A DNA stretch of 14,234 nucleotides from positions 1 to 14,234 of the forward strand of contig DAOUZG010000015.1 of the NCBI GenBank assembly GCA_030665705.1, written 5' to 3'. The position numbers and the translations under genes are program-made. The DNA is from Deltaproteobacteria bacterium (GTDB lineage: Bacteria; Myxococcota_A; UBA9160; SZUA-336). Shown in pieces: positions 1 through 5,945 of the stretch; the first letter of the stretch is position 1, and each line of letters starts with the position of its first letter. Below the pieces are notes generated by a model. The model was not told where the DNA came from, did no database searches, and worked only from the letters and a program-made list of their open reading frames with translations.

Positions 1-135
1 TCGGCCCTCCCGGACCACACTGTCAGCCTGTCCGACGATCTGGAAAGTCGGAAGCCCCTGCCCAGCCTCCACCTCGACCGAGACCAAGACTCCCTCGACG
101 CCGTGGAGCGTCGCGCCGAAGACCCGGGTCCACAT
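1..135 (-). CDS. comM: ComM/YifB family Mg-chelatase-like AAA+ protein, N-terminal fragment (truncated by window edge)
   Basis: The minus strand encodes 45 residues from an ATG at 135-133 and remains open to the window edge. The segment has the typical start of the YifB/ComM family: a GVEGVLVSVEVE strand pair followed by GLPTFQIVGQAD and VVREGR, matching the family pattern of a short lead, 'V.VEVD...GLP.F.IVGLPD.AV.ESR'. This is the N-terminal ChlI-like domain; the AAA+ ATPase and C-terminal domains lie outside. ComM proteins are hexameric branch-migration helicases that help integrate DNA during natural transformation; other members are uncharacterised. A strong purine-rich ribosome binding site (AGAGGGGGG, 142-150) precedes the ATG. 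The gene is divergent from the M28 lipoprotein gene. Family assignment is confident; function beyond family level is not, because the catalytic part is unseen. Confidence 0.85.
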   Translation of the reverse strand, partial: MWTRVFGATLHGVEGVLVSVEVEAGQGLPTFQIVGQADSVVREGR

Positions 136-216
136 CGACCCCCCTCTTTCCGGGACCTCAGCGACGAGGGAAACGAATCACCCTCGATACGGGATAGGGT
201 GAAGGCGCGCCGAAGG

Positions 217-1242
217 ATGGCATACTACCGAGACCCTTTCTACGGGTCTGCTCCAGCTGTGACGATCCCGGGACGAAAAAAGCGCGTTGTGAGCGGCCTG
301 CGAGCCGCGTCGATCCTGTTGCTGCTTGGGCTCCTGGGGTGTGGAAACGGGGCGACGCAGGGTGCCAAAGGGCCCAGGTTCAACGCTGAACGTGCCTTCG
401 CGGATCTGCGTGAGCTCGTGGCCCTCGGCCCGCGCCCCTCCGGTTCCGAAGGCGCGCGGCGGGCACGGGAGCTCATCACGAGCCGGCTCGGTCAGGCTGG
501 GTGGCCGGTCCGGGAGCACTCGTTCCAGGCGGAGCCTCCGGATGGAGATCCGGTCGCGATGGTCAATTTGATCGCGGAGCTTCCCGGCGCACGGCCCGGC
601 TGGATTCTGTTCGGGACCCACTACGACACAAAGCAGATCGAGGGCGTCCGTTTCGTGGGTGCAAACGACGGGGCCTCCGGTGTGGCTCTCCTCCTCGAGC
701 TGGCGAGGCAGCTCGCGCCCGAACGACGCCCCTACGGCGTGCGTCTCCTCTTCTTCGACGGGGAGGAGTCGTTCGGGCCGTACATCACACCGGAAGATGG
801 GCTGTACGGCAGCCGAGCCCTGGCCGAGCAGATGCAGCGGTCGGGCGAGCTGGCCCGAACCCACGCGCTCATCCTCGTCGACCTGGTGGCGGATGCCGAC
901 CTGGGCCTGGAGGACGACCAGAACTCCTCCTCCCAGCTTCGCCATCTGCTGCAGGAGGTGGCCTCCGACCTCGGCCTAGAGGACGCGGTAGCGGCAGGGG
1001 GCTCGAGGGCCATCATCGATGACCACGTCCCTTTCGTCGAAAACGGACTGACCGAGGTGCTCTGTCTGATCGATCTGCGCTACGGAGACCGCACGATGCC
1101 AGGACCGTTCTGGCACACGGCTCGGGACGACCTCCGCGCGGTCTCCGTGGAGAGCCTGAATACGGTCGGGACGCTGGTGGTCGAATTCTACAAGCGTCTT
1201 ACTGGGGCGCTGGAAGACGGCGGGGCGGCATCTACCCGGTAG
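217..1242 (+). CDS. M28-family zinc peptidase / glutaminyl-peptide cyclotransferase-like lipoprotein
   Basis: Numbered from the ATG at 217, residues 23-42 form a basic, then hydrophobic lipoprotein signal ending in LLGC (Cys42), so the enzyme is probably lipid-anchored in the periplasm or outer membrane. The M28 metal-site elements follow in order: GTHYDT (His135, Asp137), GANDG (Asp151), FFDGEES (Glu183 and Glu184), LVDLV (Asp222) and WHT (His300). Two further signatures, DGLYGSR after the Glu pair and DDHVPF (268-273), are typical of glutaminyl cyclases, which convert N-terminal Gln to pyroglutamate, rather than of plain aminopeptidases. The length of about 340 residues fits. The frame is open upstream to 103 and beyond, but that part overlaps the ComM start on the other strand, so I reject the longer form. 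GTG at 259 or 289 would give a more usual signal peptide. Cyclase versus aminopeptidase is not settled. Confidence 0.88.
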   Translation: MAYYRDPFYGSAPAVTIPGRKKRVVSGLRAASILLLLGLLGCGNGATQGAKGPRFNAERAFADLRELVALGPRPSGSEGARRARELITSRLGQAGWPVREHSFQAEPPDGDPVAMVNLIAELPGARPGWILFGTHYDTKQIEGVRFVGANDGASGVALLLELARQLAPERRPYGVRLLFFDGEESFGPYITPEDGLYGSRALAEQMQRSGELARTHALILVDLVADADLGLEDDQNSSSQLRHLLQEVASDLGLEDAVAAGGSRAIIDDHVPFVENGLTEVLCLIDLRYGDRTMPGPFWHTARDDLRAVSVESLNTVGTLVVEFYKRLTGALEDGGAASTR

Positions 1243-1300
1243 GGGGCTTCGCTATCATTTCGAGATTGCGGCCGGGGCCGAGGGTCCCGCCGCGGAAGTG

Positions 1301-1311
1301 GGAGGTGAATG
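1301..1311 (+). promoter_or_regulatory. Ribosome binding site deciding between tandem ATG starts
   Basis: GGAGGTGA occupies 1301-1308, followed by ATGATG. The GGAGG core is only 3 nt from the first ATG (1309) but 6 nt from the second (1312), so the second is the better start. The choice changes only one residue. Confidence 0.6.
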
Positions 1312-1974
1312 ATGAAGGTTCAGGCCTTGGCGCTGGCGGCGCTGGTGGTGTTGGCGGGCTGCCAGAGCAACACCGGAACTGTCATGGACAAGAAGGCCAC
1401 GAAGGGTGCCATCCTCGGGACACTCGCGGGAGCCGTTGCCGGGGCTGCGATCGGCGGGCACGATCATCGGGCGGGCGGCGCGATCATCGGCGCGGCCACC
1501 GGGGCCATCGCCGGGGGACTGATCGGGACCTATCTGGACAAGCAGGCCCAGGAGCTCGACGCCATTCCGGGTGCCGAGGTTCAACGCCGGGACGACTCGC
1601 TCCTCGTGAACTTTCAAAGCACGCTGCTCTTTGACACAAACTCCTCGACGCTCAATCCCGGTGCTTATGACCGCCTCCGCTCCCTCGCGCGGACGCTGAA
1701 CAACTATCCGAAGAGCGACGTGATCATCAAAGGACACACCGACAGCGTTGGGTCGGAGATCCACAACCAGACGCTCTCCGAGCACCGCGCCGATCGAGTC
1801 CGGAATTTCCTGGTCGCGGAGGGCGTGGCCTCCCCGCGCGTGACCGCGATCGGCTTCGGTGAGTCGATGCCCATTTCGACCAACGCCAGCCCCGAGGGGC
1901 GCCAGCAAAACCGCCGGGTCGAGATTGAGATCCGGCCCTACGACGAGGTGCTCCGAAGCGGGGCCACGCGCTAG
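1312..1974 (+). CDS. OmpA-family peptidoglycan-binding lipoprotein with glycine zipper (YiaD-like)
   Basis: This is a 220-residue protein. A lipoprotein signal ends at LAGC (Cys17). A glycine-zipper segment of alternating Gly/Ala with GAIIGAATGAIAGG follows at about residues 30-72, interrupted by GGHDHRAGG. The C-terminal half is an OmpA-C domain: FQSTLLFDTNSSTL, then GHTDSVGS, NQTLSEHRADRV, a GFGES turn and the closing NRRVEIEI. The Asp in HTDS and the Arg in SEHRADRV are the residues that bind diaminopimelate in this family. The predicted role is anchoring an outer-membrane complex to peptidoglycan, as in YiaD, Pal and related lipoproteins. It is the first gene of a tight plus-strand cluster, 29 nt before the VWA gene, so it may be the cell-wall anchor of the neighbouring TonB/ExbBD-linked assembly (inference). 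Confidence 0.9.
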   Translation: MKVQALALAALVVLAGCQSNTGTVMDKKATKGAILGTLAGAVAGAAIGGHDHRAGGAIIGAATGAIAGGLIGTYLDKQAQELDAIPGAEVQRRDDSLLVNFQSTLLFDTNSSTLNPGAYDRLRSLARTLNNYPKSDVIIKGHTDSVGSEIHNQTLSEHRADRVRNFLVAEGVASPRVTAIGFGESMPISTNASPEGRQQNRRVEIEIRPYDEVLRSGATR

Positions 1975-2003
1975 CAGAAGGGAGAGCTAAGGTCGCGACG
2001 TTC

Positions 2004-3329
2004 ATGCGCCGATCACACGCGCGAATGCTCTCGTCCGTGAGCTCGGCGCGCAGGGGTGCCTGTCTGCTCAGGCTCGTCCTCCTCGTCAGCCTGGCCGTAC
2101 CCATCTCCGCGCTCGCGGCTGAAGAGCCGGAGGGAGTGCGGATCGAGGTGGAGAGCCCCCAGACCCGCAGCGTTGTTCGCAATCGGACGGATATGGCGCC
2201 CCTTGCCGGGATCGCAACGGCGGCGGGGTTAGGACCGTCCCGATTCGATGTCATGCTTGTACTCGATGTGTCGGGCTCGACGAAGTATCCCAGCGGCATC
2301 GACGTGGACGGGGACGGAGAGATCGGCGAGACACGAAGCGCGCTGCTGCGCGCCCTTCCTGAAACCGTCAACACCGACCCCGACGATGGGGTTCTCGCCG
2401 CCGAAGTGCAGGCGGCCCGGGCCCTCCTCGACGGGCTCGACCCCGCCCGCGTGCGTGTGGGTGTGGTCACGTTTGCCGGGGAGATCGATCCGGCGACCGG
2501 CCGTCGGCGCTCTCCATACCAGGTGGACGCCTACCTGGAGCACCCGCTCACGGACGACTACGACCGGATCCGACAGGCGCTGGAGGCGATCCGTCTGCGG
2601 GGCTCCAGCGGCGGGACGAACATGGAAGCCGGGATCAAGCTCGCAATTCGCGAGCTGGCGGGGCTGCCCGAGGCGGCCTCGCGGCCACGCTCCGACGCCA
2701 AGAAGGTCATTCTCATCTTGACCGACGGGAAGCCCTCGCTGCCGTTCGGTATGGGTAACGTCGAGGATCCGGAGGACATCGAGGCGGTTGTGGCCAGCGC
2801 GCGCTTGGCCCGAGCAGGAGGGATCCTAGTCAACGTCTACGGCCTCGGTCCCGGCGCCATCGACTACCCCGTCGCGGCCACCGAGGTGGCCAGAGTTTCG
2901 GGTGGGATCTACACGCCGGTTCGGCGTCCCGGAGACATCGTGAAAATCCTGTCGGGAGTCTCGTTCGCCAATATCGAGGACGTCGTGGCCGTGAATCTGA
3001 CGCTCGGCGAGATGTCGGCGCCCGAAGATATCCTGCTCCACCCCGACGGCTCGTTTCAGGGGTTCGTTCCGGTCCGTCCGGGGCAGAACCGGATTCGTGT
3101 CTCGGCGCTCGCCTCCGACGGGACCCGCGGCTCGACCGAGTTCGAGATCGAGTTTCGTCACCTGGACCTGACCGACGCGGAGCTCGAGGCCGAGCTCGAG
3201 CGTGTTCGCCGACGGAACCGGGAAATCCAGATCATGATGGAGCGCAAGCGCCAGGAGGCGTTCCGAAAGCGCGAGCGTGAACGGGCCCTGCGCATCGAGG
3301 TCGAAAACGACGAGGAGACCGAACCGTGA
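2004..3329 (+). CDS. Secreted VWA-domain protein with intact MIDAS and inserted DxDGDG loop
   Basis: The 441-residue product has a long N-terminal signal (hydrophobic core about residues 20-38, cleavage near ALAA), so it is exported. The VWA domain spans about 80-325. Its MIDAS metal site is complete: DVSGS (Asp88, Ser90, Ser92), GTNMEAG (Thr205) and LTDGKPS (Asp241). Just after the first MIDAS motif is an EF-hand-like loop, IDVDGDGEIGE (99-109), of the same DxDxDG type found in the two repeat proteins downstream. A beta-rich segment follows, ending in FEIEFRHLDL. The last 50 residues are a charged helix rich in Glu and Arg (ELEAELERVRRRN onward), probably a coiled coil. Its TGA overlaps the GTG of exbB. 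VWA proteins of this kind mediate metal-dependent protein contacts; the ligand here is unknown. ATG 2025 is an alternative start. Confidence 0.9.
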   Translation: MRRSHARMLSSVSSARRGACLLRLVLLVSLAVPISALAAEEPEGVRIEVESPQTRSVVRNRTDMAPLAGIATAAGLGPSRFDVMLVLDVSGSTKYPSGIDVDGDGEIGETRSALLRALPETVNTDPDDGVLAAEVQAARALLDGLDPARVRVGVVTFAGEIDPATGRRRSPYQVDAYLEHPLTDDYDRIRQALEAIRLRGSSGGTNMEAGIKLAIRELAGLPEAASRPRSDAKKVILILTDGKPSLPFGMGNVEDPEDIEAVVASARLARAGGILVNVYGLGPGAIDYPVAATEVARVSGGIYTPVRRPGDIVKILSGVSFANIEDVVAVNLTLGEMSAPEDILLHPDGSFQGFVPVRPGQNRIRVSALASDGTRGSTEFEIEFRHLDLTDAELEAELERVRRRNREIQIMMERKRQEAFRKRERERALRIEVENDEETEP

Positions 3330-4129
3330 GGAGATTTCTTCTGCCGCTGGTGATGGCATTGCCGCTGCTTGTTCAGAGTATCCCGGCGAGCTATGCCCAG
3401 GCTCCCGAGACGGGGGAGCAGGGGGGCGTGGCCGCGGTGGAATTGCCCACCACGGACGACGGACGCCGGACGCTGCGCGACTGGTACGCACTGGGCGGCT
3501 GGATCATGCACGTGATCGTCGCCTGCTCGGTGGTGAGCTTCGCACTCGTCCTGGAGCGGTTGTGGAGCCTGCGGCGTCGGAACGTGATCCCCAGAAACTT
3601 CCTGGCGCAGATTCGGGACCACTGGCACCGCCGAGAGGTTCCGCAGGTGCTCGCGCTGTGCGCAGCCTCGGACAGCGCGATCTCGCGCGTACTACGCGCG
3701 GGACTCATGCACCTCGGCGAGGGGATGACGCGTATGGAGGACGCAATCGCGACCGCCGGCTGGCACGAGCACACGCTTCTTCGACGGAACCTCTCGCTGC
3801 TCGCCTCGCTCGCCAACATCGCGACCATGCTCGGGCTTCTCGGTACCGTGCTCGGGATGATCGCGTCGTTCGACCTGATTGCGAAGACCGGGACCGGGGA
3901 CGCCCGAGTGGTCGCCGGGGGGATCTTTCAGGCACTCGTGACGACCGCCGCGGGGCTGATAGTGGGGCTCTTCACCATCGGCTTCTACTCCTACTTCCGC
4001 CGGCGCGTGGAGATCCTGGTGATCGACCTCGAGGAGGTCTCGTTCGGGCTCCTCGAGACGCTGGCCGGGGAGCCGGAGTCCGAGCCGAGTGTGGAGCCGC
4101 CAGCCGAGCTTGCCCCGGCGGGGGGCTGA
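3326..4129 (+). CDS. exbB: ExbB/TolQ/MotA-family proton channel protein with N-terminal signal-like extension
   Basis: This 267-residue inner-membrane protein is a subunit of an ExbB-ExbD proton channel that energises TonB. It starts with GTG, whose last two bases are part of the VWA stop codon (GTGA), so the two genes are probably translationally coupled; GAGGAG sits just upstream. Residues 1-25 are signal-like (ending ASYAQA), as in ExbB versions with a periplasmic N-terminal extension. The first core transmembrane helix is about 53-75 (GGWIMHVIVACSVVSFALVLER). Helix two is about 162-190 (LANIATMLGLLGTVLGMI). Helix three is about 205-230 (QALVTTAAGLIVGLFTIGF), with the small-residue TTAAGL pattern typical of the family. 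The Pro/Glu-rich tail after about 250 is not conserved. exbD follows after 3 nt. Specificity for TonB rather than Tol is inferred from the TonB-like gene in the facing operon. Confidence 0.92.
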   Translation: MRRFLLPLVMALPLLVQSIPASYAQAPETGEQGGVAAVELPTTDDGRRTLRDWYALGGWIMHVIVACSVVSFALVLERLWSLRRRNVIPRNFLAQIRDHWHRREVPQVLALCAASDSAISRVLRAGLMHLGEGMTRMEDAIATAGWHEHTLLRRNLSLLASLANIATMLGLLGTVLGMIASFDLIAKTGTGDARVVAGGIFQALVTTAAGLIVGLFTIGFYSYFRRRVEILVIDLEEVSFGLLETLAGEPESEPSVEPPAELAPAGG

Positions 4130-4132
4130 GGG

Positions 4133-4540
4133 ATGCGTTTCCGGCCCCAGGAGGAGGAGGAGAGCGGGCTTAGCCTAACCCCGCTGATCGACGTCGTCCT
4201 GCTGCTCCTCATCTTCTACGTCGTCACGACCGCTTTCGTTGATCGGGAGATCATGCTCGAGCTCCCGGAGTCTCAGTCCTCGGCCATTCCGGAGGAGAAG
4301 AAGAAGTTCACCGTTGAACTCGGCGTCGATGGTGCGCTCGCGCTCAACGGCGAGCCGACCACGATCGAGCGACTCGACATTACGATCGGGCAGGAGGCGC
4401 GAGCTGATGCGGTCAAGGCGGTGGAGATCCGGGCGGACAAGCGGGTCATTCACGGCCGGGTCGTCGAGGTGCTCGGAATCGTCAAGAAGCACGGCATCGA
4501 TGCCGTCGGCATCGCGGTCAAACAAGCCCCGGAGACTTAA
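4133..4540 (+). CDS. exbD: ExbD/TolR-family proton channel protein
   Basis: This 135-residue protein has one N-terminal transmembrane helix and a periplasmic C-terminal domain. The helix LTPLIDVVLLLLIFYVVTT (residues 15-33) contains the family's essential acidic residue, Asp20, which carries protons in ExbD (Asp25 in E. coli). The helix is preceded by an acidic cytoplasmic stretch, EEEES. The periplasmic domain ends with IRADKRVIHGRVVEVLGIVKKHGIDAVGIAV, the usual ExbD/TolR fold ending with 'ADK...H..VV.V......GI..VgIA'. A GAGGG sequence lies directly before the ATG, 3 nt after exbB. This is the last gene of the plus-strand cluster; only 15 nt separate its stop from that of the convergent lipoprotein gene, and I see no hairpin terminator between them. 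Confidence 0.93.
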   Translation: MRFRPQEEEESGLSLTPLIDVVLLLLIFYVVTTAFVDREIMLELPESQSSAIPEEKKKFTVELGVDGALALNGEPTTIERLDITIGQEARADAVKAVEIRADKRVIHGRVVEVLGIVKKHGIDAVGIAVKQAPET

Positions 4541-4555
4541 AGGCGATTCTACGAC

Positions 4556-5878
4556 TTATTGAAACACTAGGTCGGGGTCGCTGACCTCTTTGCGGACGAG
4601 CTTTCCCTTCTCGTAGAAGGACGTGACGTCGATCTGGCCGTCCGCGTTGAGGTCCTCTTCCTTGCGTACGAGGACGATCTTCTCCGGCTCGTCCCCCTCG
4701 TAAAACTCCCAGACGTCGGTCTTTCCGTCGCCGTTCGTGTCCAGCTCGGTCCGTTCGGGTACCTCACGCGCGTCGTAGAAGGTCCGGAAGTCCATAACCC
4801 CGTCCTTGTCCCGATCCTCGAGCTCTACGACGCGCTTACGGTCCGCGTACTCCACTCGGCGCTCGACCCGACCGTCGTTGTCGGTGTCGTGCTCCTCATA
4901 GGCCAGCACACCGTTCTCGTAGACGTTGAAGCTGTCCTTGACACCGTCGAAGTCGCGGTCCACCTCCACCCGCACACCGGTTCCGTTCTCGTAGTGGATC
5001 CACCGGTCGGGCATGCCGTCGTGGTTGGTGTCCTCGGTCCGGAGCACGATCTGCCCCCCCTGGTAGGAGTTGTAGACGTCGAGGGCGCCGTCGTAGTCCG
5101 TGTCCTCCGCGCGACTCAGCACCTGGCCCGTGCGCTCGTCCACGATGATCTCGATCTCCGGTCTTCCATCCCGATCCGCGTCCAGGGTCCTGTGGACCTG
5201 GACCTGCTTCCCCTCCCGGCGTCGCTTCTCCTCGAAGATCGTCTCCGGGAGCTTCCGCTCGTAGGGAGGACCCGGAGCGGCGAGCGGATCGTCGGGCCGC
5301 TCCGTCTTGAGCCGGGCCTTCTCCTCGTCGCGAATCGACTCCTCGAGTGCCTCCTGCTTGTCGATCGCCGCGAGCAGCTCCTCCTGCCGCGTGAGCTCGT
5401 CCTCGATCTCCGCCTCGAGGTCCTCCTGACGGGAGAGCTCGTCTTCGATCTCGCGGTCGAGCTCGTCCTCGCGGGGTCCCCCGCGGCCCGATGGCACCGG
5501 GCTTCCCCGGCCGCTCCCCTGCAGAGGTACGTCCCCGGTAATGAGGCCGTAAAGGGCGAACAACGCGGCTCCGAGGGCGGCGCCGTAGGCGCCCGCCACC
5601 TGGCCCCCGACGACCGTCCCGATGATCAGGCCCTCCATGGCGCTCTCGGCCCGCCCGCCGATGCCGGCTCCCGGTGCCGACTGAGGCGCGGGTCGGGTCG
5701 TGGGGTCGTCGCCGTCGGCCGGGTCCCCGGCAACGCCGCCCGGGGCGGCCGGTTCGCCAGCCGTCCCGCCCGGGGCCGTAGGATCGGGGCTCGACGGGGG
5801 AGGTGGCGCGGAGGTCGAGCACGCGAGCAGCGCGCTCAGAACCAGCGCGAGACCTGACTGGAGGCTGGATCGGAGCAT
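4556..5878 (-). CDS. Lipoprotein with glycine zipper, coiled coil and eight DxDxDG repeats
   Basis: I do not recognise a named family. The 440-residue product begins with a lipoprotein signal ending SALLAC (Cys20). A Pro/Gly/Ala-rich low-complexity linker follows (about 21-78), then a glycine-zipper hydrophobic segment (about 82-114, GLIIGTVVGGQVAGAYGAAL). A charged helix spans 136-191; EIEDELSRQE and EIEDELTRQE recur exactly 14 residues apart, two heptads, indicating a coiled coil. The C-terminal half (233-417) holds eight DxDxDG-loop repeats of the type in the neighbouring 1130-residue protein, each a nine-residue loop plus an aromatic/GxxxRxE strand pair. It is third in the minus-strand operon, 67 nt after the giant gene. 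It is probably the membrane anchor or base partner of the giant protein (inference). ATG at 5914 is an alternative start with AAGGG upstream; longer forms would overlap the giant gene. Confidence 0.85.
   Translation of the reverse strand: MLRSSLQSGLALVLSALLACSTSAPPPPSSPDPTAPGGTAGEPAAPGGVAGDPADGDDPTTRPAPQSAPGAGIGGRAESAMEGLIIGTVVGGQVAGAYGAALGAALFALYGLITGDVPLQGSGRGSPVPSGRGGPREDELDREIEDELSRQEDLEAEIEDELTRQEELLAAIDKQEALEESIRDEEKARLKTERPDDPLAAPGPPYERKLPETIFEEKRRREGKQVQVHRTLDADRDGRPEIEIIVDERTGQVLSRAEDTDYDGALDVYNSYQGGQIVLRTEDTNHDGMPDRWIHYENGTGVRVEVDRDFDGVKDSFNVYENGVLAYEEHDTDNDGRVERRVEYADRKRVVELEDRDKDGVMDFRTFYDAREVPERTELDTNGDGKTDVWEFYEGDEPEKIVLVRKEEDLNADGQIDVTSFYEKGKLVRKEVSDPDLVFQ
4628..5182 (-). repeat. 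Eight tandem DxDxDG-loop protein repeats within the lipoprotein gene
   Basis: The loops in order are DADRDGRPE, DTDYDGALD, DTNHDGMPD, DRDFDGVKD, DTDNDGRVE, DRDKDGVMD, DTNGDGKTD and DLNADGQID, spaced about 24-26 residues apart. All keep Asp at loop positions 1 and 5 and Gly at 6, the pattern of EF-hand-like calcium loops. Loops 3-5 resemble loops 13-15 of the giant protein (both have a GT.VR.E segment leading into DRDFDG). Confidence 0.85.
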
Positions 5879-5945
5879 CGATCGATCCCCGGCTACCGCC
5901 CCAGATCGTAACATCCCCGCCACCCTTCTACCTTCGCGGTCTGCC

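Noticed and set aside
103..216. N-terminal extension of the M28 protein from a GTG at 103
   Set aside because: It overlaps the ComM start on the opposite strand, is polar and low-complexity, and would bury the lipoprotein signal about 80 residues inside.
1243..1308. TATCAT (1253-1258) as a -10 element for the OmpA lipoprotein gene
   Set aside because: No acceptable -35 lies 16-18 nt upstream (the hexamer there is ATCTAC), so the promoter is unsupported.
4541..4555. Bidirectional terminator between the convergent exbD and lipoprotein genes
   Set aside because: Only 15 nt separate the stop codons and I see no inverted repeat with a T-run; any terminator must lie inside a coding end or be Rho-dependent.
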